64,000 bases of DNA, from NCBI RefSeq assembly GCF_003113895.1, contig NZ_BDUD01000001.1, forward strand, positions 62,001 through 126,000, in the 5' to 3' direction. Numbering within the stretch: position 1 is the stretch's first letter; each line of letters opens with the position of its first letter. This document shows, piece by piece, positions 27,691 to 37,900 of the stretch. The position numbers and the translations under genes are program-made. Source of the stretch: Nostoc commune NIES-4072. Lineage in GTDB: Bacteria > Cyanobacteriota > Cyanobacteriia > Cyanobacteriales > Nostocaceae. The notes beneath the pieces are model-generated. The model did not search any database, was not told where the DNA came from, and saw only the letters and a program-made list of their open reading frames with translations.

Positions 27691-28056
27691 TTACTCATCT
27701 TCGATTAGAACTGTAACAGCAGCGATCGCAATTAACATTTCATCATTTTTATCATTGAGTTCGGGAATCGCCCGCCCTTGAACTATCATCCCCCCAGATT
27801 CTACGGTAAGGGTTTTTTGACCAAATGGTAGTACAGCTAGTACTTCTTCTTCCCTAACTTGTTCGGGGTATGGAACTGCTACCTGAACCTCTATAATCAT
27901 TTCATTGGGGTGACTTAAACCTGCAACCTCCCAAACACCAGGTAAAGCATTGTGAGCGATCGCATTTCTTACTGCCCTAGATGCTGCTACTGTTGGTTCT
28001 TGTCCATGCTGATCTATTCCCATCCCCATCTCAATAATCAACCGTTTACGTGCCAT
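27691..28056 (-). CDS. Lin0512 family protein
   Basis: 121 aa. MARKRLIIEMGMGIDQHGQE, TVAASRAVRNAIAHNALPG and VQVAVPYPEQV match the Lin0512 family, a small conserved bacterial family without known activity. The start is a clear ATG at 28056. It ends with VTVLIEDE. No partner genes are evident, although the next gene upstream (28116) is on the same strand only 60 bp away. Confidence 0.85.
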   Translation of the reverse strand: MARKRLIIEMGMGIDQHGQEPTVAASRAVRNAIAHNALPGVWEVAGLSHPNEMIIEVQVAVPYPEQVREEEVLAVLPFGQKTLTVESGGMIVQGRAIPELNDKNDEMLIAIAAVTVLIEDE

Positions 28057-28115
28057 AACTACCTCTAAGAAACTTCCGACAGGAATAAAGTGCTACAAAA
28101 GAAAAAGAAACTCTA

Positions 28116-28712
28116 CTAAGCAAATTCTGGTGGAACTATGGATGGTGAAAATCTTTTCAGTGATGGGTCAAATTCTAACCTTGCTGCATAATCATCTGTA
28201 AGTGACACTTCAAGTTCAATTATTTGCTGCTCTTTTTCATCAAAAAGCAACTGGATTTGATAATTTGTCCAGAATTGCTCACCTAGTTCATCTTCTAAAT
28301 CAAAAAGCAGTTCTTCATCACCCCATATATTCGACCAAAGGACTATCTTATTAGCTCGGAAATGATTTTGACCTGATGTATCTGCAATTACAAAATATGC
28401 TTCAACATTTAAATCAAATCCCAGATCATCAACCTCTACCCCTGCTATTCTTAAGTTAACCACTATTAAGGTATCTGGATTAACGTTTACTACCTGCTCT
28501 TGGCGCTTTAATAATTCTTGAAGGACGAAATCGGGTAATAACTGGGAACTCTCCTCAAGTAAGAGTTTTTGAGTTTCTGGGGAGTAACGAGTTTTTAATT
28601 CTTGCGTGATTATATTTAAAATATCTTCACTTGCCAAATTGACAACTATCTTTTTATCTGCGAGATTAAGGAAACTTCCAAGATTCAGATCAATGTGTTT
28701 TTTAATTGGCAT
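28116..28712 (-). CDS. hypothetical protein
   Basis: 198 aa, acidic, no membrane segment or signal peptide. It starts MPIKKHIDLNLGSFLNLADK and contains VNLRIAGVEVDDLGFDLNVEAYFVIAD. I recognise no family. It lies between the J-domain gene (75 bp upstream) and the Lin0512 gene, all on the minus strand, so the three may form an operon. Confidence 0.6.
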   Translation of the reverse strand: MPIKKHIDLNLGSFLNLADKKIVVNLASEDILNIITQELKTRYSPETQKLLLEESSQLLPDFVLQELLKRQEQVVNVNPDTLIVVNLRIAGVEVDDLGFDLNVEAYFVIADTSGQNHFRANKIVLWSNIWGDEELLFDLEDELGEQFWTNYQIQLLFDEKEQQIIELEVSLTDDYAARLEFDPSLKRFSPSIVPPEFA

Positions 28713-28786
28713 AGTTCTGTAAAATCCTTTTTATTTGATCAAAGAAGCTATAAATCTAGCCAAAACTTGTTAAGAATAATCAATTA

Positions 28787-29833
28787 CTATCTTATTAATT
28801 CTAACAACATCTGCTCCAAAATATCTTCCATAATTTCCTCGTCTGCGGAGTGCATATCTGGAGGGCCAGCAAGAAATTCTTTGATAGTGATATTCTGTTC
28901 TTTAAAGTCCTTGACAAAATCCCGAATCTGAGAAATAACGTTTATTTGATTGTCTATAGTTTCTACCATAATAGCCATAGAGTCAATACCTTTCTTAGCA
29001 GCTTTACGAGAATCAGAAACCATCGTTCCTTCTGGAGTATTTTTTGCTAAACGCAGTTCCCGTTTCAAGTTTTCATATTGAGTCAGGAGAATTTGGTTTT
29101 GTTCAGAAAGAGTTCGACATTTCCGAGTTAAATCATCCTCGCTATTATTGTCAATAACTTCCCCAACTTGCTGAAGTCTCTCAATTTCTAAAAGTCTTGC
29201 CAAATCACCTTCTTGGTAGGCTTGATTGATTGATTTCATGATTTCTGTATAATATGTCTGTGTCTCGCTGTCTTTTACCTTGTCAGGGTGAAAGATTTCA
29301 GCTAATCTCAGAAATATTTCCCGAATTTTTCTCTTATCTTCTGTTCTAGCTACAGACTGAGATTCTACAGATTCTTTTGTTTGCCAATGTTCATGGCGAC
29401 CTTCAGCAGTTTCGCTGGAAAAATCTGATTCGGTATCGGGATTGTCAAACAATTCCTCTAGCTCTTTATTGAATTGTTTGCGATTCGGTTTGAGACTAAT
29501 GATTCCCGTCAACTGGAGGTTAAGGTAAACTGCCTCTATATTTTTGAGGGTTTGTTTACCAAACTTTCTGGTAGTGAAAATTTCATCAAATAGAGCATGA
29601 ATATCTTGGTCTAACTCAGCCATTTTTTGGAAGCTGGGACTGGCTTTATGAAAGATTTCTGTTGCGAAAGTTCGCGTCTGTTCAACAAAGTTATTCAGTT
29701 CTGTCCGTTTTCTCTTAATCTGTTTGAGTAACGATTGGTGTTCTTTTTCTAAAAATTGTAAGCGGATATGTAATTGGGAAAGAGCCAGTGGAGTTTCTTT
29801 CGTTAAGTGGGATGGAGGGTTTTTTCGAGGCAT
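28787..29833 (-). CDS. J-domain (DnaJ-like) coiled-coil protein
   Basis: 348 aa. The N-terminal 70 residues are coiled coil (LQFLEKEHQSLLKQIKRKR). A J-domain is at about 165-215: RKIREIFLRLAEIFHPDKVK with the essential HPD, then YYTEIMKSINQAYQEGDLARL. A second coiled coil (TLSEQNQILLTQYENLKREL) and an acidic C-terminus follow. J-domains stimulate Hsp70 ATPase, so this is probably a DnaK co-chaperone with a special client. No zinc-finger or DnaJ C-terminal domains, so not a classical DnaJ. Confidence 0.82.
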   Translation of the reverse strand: MPRKNPPSHLTKETPLALSQLHIRLQFLEKEHQSLLKQIKRKRTELNNFVEQTRTFATEIFHKASPSFQKMAELDQDIHALFDEIFTTRKFGKQTLKNIEAVYLNLQLTGIISLKPNRKQFNKELEELFDNPDTESDFSSETAEGRHEHWQTKESVESQSVARTEDKRKIREIFLRLAEIFHPDKVKDSETQTYYTEIMKSINQAYQEGDLARLLEIERLQQVGEVIDNNSEDDLTRKCRTLSEQNQILLTQYENLKRELRLAKNTPEGTMVSDSRKAAKKGIDSMAIMVETIDNQINVISQIRDFVKDFKEQNITIKEFLAGPPDMHSADEEIMEDILEQMLLELIR

Positions 29834-29935
29834 AGAAGATTTATACTTTATTCTAGGTAAAACACTCTAAGGACTATTGACACCTCAATAATGATACATG
29901 AATATCTACTGAGCTTAATTTTCTTGAGACAGCTT

Positions 29936-30048
29936 AATACCAATTTAATGTGAAGCTGCACTAAATAAGTAACTCTCTATTCTTGGCGTTCTTGGCGTAC
30001 TTGGCGGTTCGTTTAATATTCTATGCATCTTCATAGAGAATTGGTATA
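29936..30048. mobile_element. 113-bp MITE-like element, family 4
   Basis: Left AATACCAATTTAATGTGAAG and right reverse complement TATACCAATTCTCTATGAAG match over about 25 bp with a few mismatches. The interior has TCTTGGCG-TTCTTGGCG units like those of the 93-bp MITE. It lies upstream of ileS. Confidence 0.75.
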
Positions 30049-30229
30049 AGGCAGTTGTTGCTGGGGACAGGGAGCAGTGGGAGAAACGCAAAACCGAGAG
30101 GGACGGACTTGAACTTTCGTCCAAGGTAGGGAGAGGTTTATCGAACTCACGTTCAGATACCAAATTTTGGTTTCCATGTCATCTTCTATAATTAATAAAA
30201 CCTGCACACCTAATTCTAGGCATGAGACT

Positions 30230-33136
30230 GTGACCGAATCAGGAAGTTACAAAGATACTGTAAACCTACCCAAGACTAACTTTGATATGCGGGCAAACGC
30301 CATCAAGCGTGAGCCTGAAATCCAAAAATTTTGGGAAGAAAATAAAATTTACGATCGCCTTTCCGAAAATAACCCTGGCGAATTATTTATACTGCACGAT
30401 GGGCCTCCCTACGCTAATGGCTCACTCCATATTGGTCATGCCTTAAATAAAATTCTCAAAGATATTATTAATCGCTACCAACTGCTAAAAGGGCGTAAAG
30501 TTCGCTACGTCCCTGGTTGGGATTGTCACGGTTTGCCAATTGAGTTAAAAGTTTTGCAGAACATGAAGTCAGCAGAACGGCAAAACTTAACATCTTTACA
30601 ACTGCGCCAAAAAGCGGAAGAATTTGCTCTAACTACGGTAAATGACCAGCGCCAAAATTTTCAACGCTACGGTATTTGGGGTGATTGGAACCACCCTTAT
30701 TTAACTCTGAAGCCGGAATATGAAGCGGCTCAAATTGGCGTGTTTGGTCAGATGTTCTTAAAAGGCTACATCTATCGCGGTTTGAAGCCTGTTCACTGGA
30801 GTCCCAGTTCTAAAACTGCTTTGGCTGAAGCTGAGTTGGAATATCCAGAAGGTCACGTTTCCCGCAGTATCTATGCAGCTTTTGCAATCACAAGTTTGGC
30901 GGAAACTATAAAACCACTGTTGGCAGAATATCAGTCAGATTTGGGTGTGGCTATTTGGACAACTACACCTTGGACGATTCCGGGGAATTTGGCTGTAGCG
31001 GTGAATGCAGATTTGAATTATGCAGTGGTGGAAGTTTCCCGCCCAGCAGGGGAGGCGCAAAATAATTTCAAATACTTAATCGTTGCTGCTGATTTAGTAG
31101 AACGTTTATCTTCAACCTTGGGAGTTGAGTTAACTGTAAAAGCCACCTTCAAAGGGAATGATTTAGAACATACTACTTACCGTCATCCTTTATATGACCG
31201 GGAAAGTCCGATTGTTGTGGGCGGTGATTACATTACTACTGAGTCGGGTACTGGGCTGGTACATACTGCCCCTGGTCATGGTCAAGAAGACTACATTGTT
31301 GGTCAACGCTACGGTTTACCCATCCTTGCACCAGTGGATGACAATGGCAATTTTACCGAAGAAGCGGGAGAATTTGCTGGGTTGAATGTGCTGGGTGATG
31401 GGAATCAGGCGGTGATTGATGCACTGGCTGCGGCTGGTTCTTTATTGAAGGAAGAACCATATCCCCATAAGTATCCTTATGATTGGCGGACGAAGAAGCC
31501 GACGATTTTCCGCGCCACTGAACAATGGTTTGCTTCCGTGGAAGGATTTAGAGAAGAAGCATTAAAGGCGATCGCCACGGTAAAATGGATTCCAGCCCAA
31601 GGTGAAAATCGCATCACGCCAATGGTAGCGGAACGTTCCGATTGGTGTATCTCTCGTCAACGGAGTTGGGGTGTACCCATTCCCGTTTTCTACGATGAAG
31701 CTACGGGGGAAGTACTGCTGAATGAGGAAATTATCAACCACGTTCAAGGAATTATTGCAGAAAAAGGTTCTGATGCTTGGTGGGAACTTTCAGTGGAGGA
31801 GTTATTACCCGAATCTTATCGTCAAAATGGCAAGTCTTACCGCAGAGGTACAGACACAATGGATGTATGGTTTGATTCTGGTTCATCTTGGGCGGCTGTC
31901 GTCCAACAGCGTCCAGAGTTACGCTACCCTGCTGATATATATTTGGAAGGTTCTGACCAACATCGCGGCTGGTTCCAGTCAAGTTTGCTCACCAGTGTAG
32001 CGGTAAATGACATTGCACCTTACAAAACTGTGCTAACTCACGGCTTCGCTTTGGACGAACAAGGGCGAAAGATGAGTAAGTCAGAAGGAAATACGATCGA
32101 TCCAAATACAATCATTGAAGGCGGAAAAAATCAAAAAGTAGAACCGGCTTACGGTGCAGATGTATTGCGATTATGGGTGTCATCGGTAGACTACTCCGGC
32201 GATGTCCGCATTGGTAAAAACATCATCAAACAGATGAATGATGTCAGAGGCAAAATCCGCAATACGGCGCGGTTTTTGTTGGGTAGCTTAGATGATTTTG
32301 ACCCGGAAAAAGATACAGTTCCCTTTGAGGAATTGCCAGAACTTGACCGTTATATGCTGCACCGCATCACCGAAGTATTTGAGGAAGTCACTCAAGCCTT
32401 TGAAAATTTCCAATTCTTCCGCTTTTTCCAAACAGTGCAGAATTTCTGCGTGGTAGATTTATCCAACTTTTATTTAGATGTTGCCAAAGATAGGCTGTAC
32501 ATCAGTGCAAAAGATGCTTTCCGCCGCCGCAGTTGTCAAACGGTGCTGAAGATAGCTTTAGATAATTTAGCACGAGCGATCGCACCAGTACTATCCCACA
32601 CCGCCGAAGATATCTGGCAATATCTCCCCTACAAAACACCTTACAAATCGGTATTTGAAGCTGGTTGGGTACTAGTAGAGGAAAAATGGCGTAATCCAGA
32701 GTTAGCAGAATTTTGGTCAGCACTGCGACAACTCCGCACTGATGTTAACAAGGTGTTGGAACAAGCCAGGATAGAAAAAATGATTGGTTCCTCTCTGGAA
32801 GCGAAAGCTTTGATTCATATACCTCACAAACAGTTAGGCGATGCTATCAAAGCCTTTAACCCGGTTCAGGGTAACGGGATTGACGAACTGCGATATCTAT
32901 TGCTGACTTCTCAAGTGGAATTATTAGATTCTGCTGAAGGTTTGCAAGGATTAGAATATACAGCGCAGACGGAAGATTGGGGAATTGGTGTGGTGAAAGC
33001 AGACGGGGAAAAGTGCGTTGGCAAAGCCTACACGAAGTGTATTCGCTGTTGGAACTACTCTACCTACGTTGGAGAATCAGTAGAACATCCCTTAATTTGC
33101 GAACGATGCGTTGCAGCCTTAGCCGGAAAGTTCTAG
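30230..33136 (+). CDS. ileS: isoleucyl-tRNA synthetase
   Basis: About 968 aa from GTG 30230; the product then starts (M)TESGSYKDTVNLPKTNFDM, as Nostoc IleS proteins do from memory. An in-frame ATG at 30176 would add 18 residues. Class I synthetase that charges tRNA-Ile. Signals: HIGH motif in GPPYANGSLHIGHALNK, editing-domain sequences (TTTPWTIPGNLAVAV, GTGLVHTAPGHGQEDY), KMSKS in GRKMSKSEGNTID and a C-terminal zinc site CIRCWNYS...CERC. Complete, and followed by a strong terminator. Confidence 0.95.
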   Translation: MTESGSYKDTVNLPKTNFDMRANAIKREPEIQKFWEENKIYDRLSENNPGELFILHDGPPYANGSLHIGHALNKILKDIINRYQLLKGRKVRYVPGWDCHGLPIELKVLQNMKSAERQNLTSLQLRQKAEEFALTTVNDQRQNFQRYGIWGDWNHPYLTLKPEYEAAQIGVFGQMFLKGYIYRGLKPVHWSPSSKTALAEAELEYPEGHVSRSIYAAFAITSLAETIKPLLAEYQSDLGVAIWTTTPWTIPGNLAVAVNADLNYAVVEVSRPAGEAQNNFKYLIVAADLVERLSSTLGVELTVKATFKGNDLEHTTYRHPLYDRESPIVVGGDYITTESGTGLVHTAPGHGQEDYIVGQRYGLPILAPVDDNGNFTEEAGEFAGLNVLGDGNQAVIDALAAAGSLLKEEPYPHKYPYDWRTKKPTIFRATEQWFASVEGFREEALKAIATVKWIPAQGENRITPMVAERSDWCISRQRSWGVPIPVFYDEATGEVLLNEEIINHVQGIIAEKGSDAWWELSVEELLPESYRQNGKSYRRGTDTMDVWFDSGSSWAAVVQQRPELRYPADIYLEGSDQHRGWFQSSLLTSVAVNDIAPYKTVLTHGFALDEQGRKMSKSEGNTIDPNTIIEGGKNQKVEPAYGADVLRLWVSSVDYSGDVRIGKNIIKQMNDVRGKIRNTARFLLGSLDDFDPEKDTVPFEELPELDRYMLHRITEVFEEVTQAFENFQFFRFFQTVQNFCVVDLSNFYLDVAKDRLYISAKDAFRRRSCQTVLKIALDNLARAIAPVLSHTAEDIWQYLPYKTPYKSVFEAGWVLVEEKWRNPELAEFWSALRQLRTDVNKVLEQARIEKMIGSSLEAKALIHIPHKQLGDAIKAFNPVQGNGIDELRYLLLTSQVELLDSAEGLQGLEYTAQTEDWGIGVVKADGEKCVGKAYTKCIRCWNYSTYVGESVEHPLICERCVAALAGKF

Positions 33137-33188
33137 TAAATATACGTAAGTTCAACAAACCTCTTTCTACCTTCAACTAAGGTTTAAA

Positions 33189-33222
33189 TTTTTCCCTCTC
33201 TGACTCGGAGAGGGAATTTTTT
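33189..33222 (+). terminator. Rho-independent terminator of ileS
   Basis: TTCCCTCTC at 33192-33200 pairs with GAGAGGGAA at 33208-33216, followed by TTTTTT. The stem extends into flanking A/T bases. Confidence 0.8.
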
Positions 33223-33237
33223 GGCTAGTAAAACCTC

Positions 33238-33359
33238 TTAAGACTTCTTGCATAAGTCGGGAAAAGGGGAAGGGGAAAAGTTCTGTATTGTCCCCTTCCC
33301 CTAAAACCATTACCCTTTTCCCCAAGAGTGCAAAAAACACTTTTGCAAGAGGTCTTTAG
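33238..33359. mobile_element. about 120-bp MITE-like element, family 5
   Basis: Left CTTAAGACTTCTTGCATAAG and right reverse complement CTAAAGACCTCTTGCAAAAG; 17 of 20 positions agree. The interior is GGGGAAGGGGAAAAG and CCCCTTCCCC, self-complementary. Confidence 0.75.
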
Positions 33360-33678
33360 TAGTCTTTTCATTCAGCTAATTAGATAGACACTAATCTGTC
33401 AAATTCAGGTTAAATCAGGTTCCAGTCACCGCCTGAAATAGATACGCGTAATACACATTATGGTTATTTGCTATGGTACGTAATTTCTACGTGTAATAGA
33501 CCTTTTAGCAAAAAATTTGGGTATTCTTACTGAAAAGGACTCAGTATTTTCACTAGATTTTTCTCAACAAAAGAGGCTAATAGATGGATTATTAAGAAAA
33601 CATAAAGGTATGGATTAATACGTATAACTTAGATTAAAACATCTATTAAGCCAATCAAAATTTAAGAGACACAAAGAT
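33360..33678. other. upstream region of histidine decarboxylase gene
   Basis: No gene seen. TACGCGTAATACAC and TACGTGTAATAGAC form a loose direct repeat about 55 bp apart (33444-33505) that could be an operator pair. The region is otherwise AT-rich. Confidence 0.3.
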
Positions 33679-34830
33679 ATGTCAAATAAAGTTACTAAAG
33701 ACTTGGCAGATTTTTTGGTGCAAATAGAACAGCGATCGCAGTTTCATGCAGGTTATCCATATAATCTAAGTTGTGATTATAGTGCGATCGCACATTTTTT
33801 TAAATATCTATTAAATAATGCTGGAGATCCTTATATAGAACCAGATTTTGGCCTTCATTCTCGTAAGTTTGAGCAAGAAGTGTTATCTTTTTTTGCTAAC
33901 CTCTATAAAATTCCAGAAGATCAGTTTTGGGGTTATGTTACTGCTGGTGGAACTGAAGGTAATTTATATGGAATGTTCTTAGCAAGAGAAATCTACCCGA
34001 ATGGCATTCTTTACTCATCACAAGACTCTCATTACTCAATTCCCAAAGCAGCTAAATTATTCCGTATCCAACATAATATTGTTAATTCGCAAATTAATGG
34101 AGAAATGGATTATAACCATTTTGAACAACTACTTAGCGACAATCGTAGTAATCCAGTCATCATAAATTTAAATATTGGAACTACTGTCAAAGGTGCAATT
34201 GATAACTTAGACAAAGTTCTAGAAATTTTAGAGCGCAATCAGATTAAAGATTATTACATTCATTGTGATGCTGCACTTTCAGGATTAATATTACCGTTTT
34301 TAGATGGCGCACCGCAAGTTAATTTTCAAAAACCCATAGATAGTATAGCAATTTCTGCTAAATTTATTGGTTCTCCGTTACCTTGTGGTGTAGTTTTAAC
34401 TAAGAAAAAATGGGTAAAAAAAGTTGAAACAGCAATTGAATATATTGGTTCAACAGATACAACGATTCTGGGATCTAGAAATGGTCACACTCCTCTAATT
34501 CTCTGGTATGCAGTGCAAACAAGAGGTTATGATGGATTAGCTAGAGAAGCAAATATTTGTATTGACAATGCTCAATACCTTTTCCAACAACTTCAAATAA
34601 GAGAATATCCATGCATATTAAATAGTTTTTCCAATACCTTAGTGTTTCAAAAACCTTCTCAAATGTTAATTAAAAAGTGGCAGTTAGCAGTTTTTGAAGA
34701 TTGGGCACATATTATAATTATGCAGAATATTAATCAGAAGAAAATCGATATTTTTATTAATGAACTTTTGCAAGAAGAAGGATTACTTGATAACGTCGAG
34801 GATTTCCAGCTACAGCCAGTACTACACTAA
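33679..34830 (+). CDS. PLP-dependent histidine decarboxylase-like protein
   Basis: 383 aa, group II decarboxylase of the bacterial Hdc type. N-terminal FHAGYPYNLSCDYSAIAHFF, GYVTAGGTEGNLYGMFLARE, SSQDSHYSIPKAAKL, IHCDAALSGLILPF and SPLPCGVVLTKK fit histidine decarboxylase, which makes histamine and CO2. The PLP lysine is K228 in IAISAKFIGSPLP. The family normally reads SGHKFIGSP; here one residue is missing and the conserved His before the lysine is gone, so activity is doubtful. The coding sequence is otherwise intact and uses AT-rich codons more than its neighbours, hinting at transfer. Confidence 0.82.
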   Translation: MSNKVTKDLADFLVQIEQRSQFHAGYPYNLSCDYSAIAHFFKYLLNNAGDPYIEPDFGLHSRKFEQEVLSFFANLYKIPEDQFWGYVTAGGTEGNLYGMFLAREIYPNGILYSSQDSHYSIPKAAKLFRIQHNIVNSQINGEMDYNHFEQLLSDNRSNPVIINLNIGTTVKGAIDNLDKVLEILERNQIKDYYIHCDAALSGLILPFLDGAPQVNFQKPIDSIAISAKFIGSPLPCGVVLTKKKWVKKVETAIEYIGSTDTTILGSRNGHTPLILWYAVQTRGYDGLAREANICIDNAQYLFQQLQIREYPCILNSFSNTLVFQKPSQMLIKKWQLAVFEDWAHIIIMQNINQKKIDIFINELLQEEGLLDNVEDFQLQPVLH

Positions 34831-34976
34831 TGTAGATTATGAAGTGATTTTAAAACCATACTTCTCTACGAGACGCTACGCACTTTTGCCCCTAATAGGC
34901 GCAACTAGCATTAAAATTTTTCGCCTTAAAACTTTATCCTTTTATGGATATAGTATTCTGAATTCTGACTCCTGTT
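34831..34976. other. gap with a short dispersed repeat
   Basis: Contains ACTTCTCTACGAGACGCTAC at about 34860-34880, one of the very short dispersed repeats found across the window. No terminator hairpin of note. Confidence 0.4.
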
Positions 34977-37900
34977 TTATCTCTTTAAAAAGTTTTTATT
35001 ACACAAGTTAGCAGCAAGTAATGTTTCTACTTCTGCACTTTCCATAGCTGGTAAGAAAAAGTACCCTTGTCCATAATCACATTGTAAAGCCTTCAGTTGT
35101 GCTAATTGCTCTACAGTTTCTATGCCTTCTGCTGTTACAGACATATTTAAATTATGAGCTAATGTCACAATAGCTCGAATAATTTCTAAATTTTCTCCTC
35201 GACTGCCTATATTACTGACAAAAGAACGGTCAATCTTAAGGGTTTTGATTGGTAGGCGGTGCAGATAATTCAAAGATGAATAGCCAGTACCAAAATCATC
35301 CATGTGCAACTCGACATTCATCGCTGTTAACTGGGAAAGTACGGTGGTAGCTAATTCAAAATTATCCATCAACAAGGTTTCAGTAATCTCCAGTTTCAAA
35401 GTGCATGGGTTCAGTCCAGTTTGGTCTAAAATATGTTTAACTTGTTTAAACACATCAGGTTGGGTGATTTGTTTACCAGAAAAATTAACGCTCATTGTCA
35501 AAGGTAATGAGCTAGGAAATTGTATATGCCATTTGTGCATTTGATGACAGGCTTCATAAAGCACCCATTGCCCGATACTAACAATCATTCCAGTTTCTTC
35601 TGCCAGGGGAATAAAATCTTGAGGAGAAACAAGCCCTCGTTCTGGATGATGCCAACGTATCAGTGCCTCAAATCCAATAATTTTACCAGTTGTCAGTGAA
35701 ATAATTGGCTGGTAATCAAGGCAAAATTCTTCTGGTTTGAGCAGTGCATTTCGCAGAGCAGTTTCTAACTCCAAGAGTAAAGATGCACCCTCATGCATTT
35801 TTCCGTCAAAGACTTCATAGCGTGCTTTACCAAGTGATTTGGCGCAGTACATTGCTACATCGGCATCGCGGAGAATCTGCGCTGCTTGCTCATAATCTGC
35901 TCTACTTAAAGCGATGCCAATACTAGCATTAGTAAACACTCTATGCTCATTTAATTGAAATGGTAAAGCTAGCACTTTTTTAATTCGCTCGGCTACCTGT
36001 ATGGCAGTGCTGATATCCTCAATTTCTTCAATTAAAATTGTGAATTCATCCCCACCGAAACGGGCAACTATGTCTCCAACTCGCAGAACTGATTTTAATC
36101 GGTGAGAAATTTCAATTAAAAGTTTATTTCCTAATAGATGTCCAAGGCTGTCATTAACAACTTTAAAACGGTCTAAGTCTAAGAAGAGTACGGCAAATAA
36201 ATATTTATTTTGCTCTTGATTACGTTCTATTGCTTGCTGCACTCGCTCCAAAAATAACCGTTGATTAGGTAATCCTGTTAGCCCGTCATGAAGACTATTG
36301 TGCAGTAATTGATCTTGTGCTTGTTGACGTTTGATAATGTCTTGCTCAAGTTGTTGATTCACTCTAATAAGTTCAACGGTGCGTTCTAGAACCATCTGCT
36401 CAAGCTGATGACGATACTGAACTAATTCTTTTTCTACTAACTTACGCTTAGTGATATCACGGATAATAACAACATACTCTCGTAGCTGGGAATTAAATGG
36501 CTGTGAAATAGTCGATTCAACAATTAGTAGACCTTGGTTGATTTTTAAGGTTTGCTCACTTCTTATTGACCATTGCTCTGGTTTGCCGCAATAGCTAACT
36601 AAGAGTTGATTCAATTTTTTGCCAATTAGCTGCTGAATAGTTGTTTGAAATAATTCTTCAGCAGCAGCATTTGTCTGACAAATTTTACCGTTTTCATCTA
36701 AGACTAAAACAGTATCAGGGATGGTATCGAGAGTAGTAATAAATAGGCTCTTTGCTTGTTTGCGTGCATCATCAATAGCAACAATTTGTGGTAAGGTTGT
36801 CCAGCAAGCGATCGCAACCCCTGCAACAGAAAGTGTTACTAACAGGATAGCTAGCAAAGAATTATGAATGTTATGATAATTTTTGTCTAATAAATCGCGG
36901 ATAAGCCAACTGCTAGTAGCAGTAATACAAATTAATGATACTAGGACAATTACCTGTAGTACCACAAAATCTTGGTTGTTTCTACTAGACCTAATGTTGT
37001 AATGCTGTGTCCACCATTTCAGGTCTAATGGTTCTAAATTTAAGCGACGTAGCGCTACATCTCCTATCATCAGAATAATGGGTAATAATAAACCCACTAA
37101 AAAATATCTCCAATTCCAAGCTAAACCTCCTACTATTAGAACTACTGCTTCTACACAGAAAAAACTAAGTGACCACCAAGGCCATAACACCTGCGGTTTG
37201 CCCCGACACAGCCATAATCCCAGATGTAGACCCATAATCGACACGAGATAACATGTGCCTGCTACGGTGACAAGTTGAGGTACATTTCCCAAATTTAGAC
37301 AAAGCAGACTGAGTAGAAAGGTAACTAAGATAGCAGGCCCAAGGACACCTTGGGGAGAAACGAATGTAAATATAGGAGAAAGCTGATCGTCTAAAGCAAG
37401 TTGATATAATATCCGAGGAGAGTTGGAAACTGCCGTAGCAGCACTTAAAAGACAGGATATAGTAATGAGAAGTGTGACTATAAAAGAGGCAGATTCACCC
37501 CAAAAAGGCTTAGAAGCTGTTACCAGAGTTAAGAACGCATTGTCTATTGTTGGATTTGGAGCCGAACACATTAATACCCAAGAAGCACCTAAAAACACCG
37601 CAGGAATTAGCCAAGCAGCTATGGTTAAAAACTGCAAAGTTTTATATGGGTGGCGGCTATCAGCAACAAAAGAAGAAGTGGTTTCACAAGCATAAATTGA
37701 ATAGCTGGCCAGAAAAAAACACTTTGCCCATTCTTCAAAACTCAGGCTATCTGTGCTAGTTAGGATAACTTTAAAACTAGTAGTTGAGAAGGCTGACCAT
37801 ACTACGCCTTGAAAACAAAACAAAAGTAGTAATAAAATGGCTGGCAATACAAAAAATAAATGCAGCAGTGCTAAAGCACGAGTGCCACTGAAAGCCAAAA

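Noticed and set aside
29945..30163. 72-aa minus-strand frame upstream of ileS
   Set aside because: Mostly the MITE at 29936-30048.
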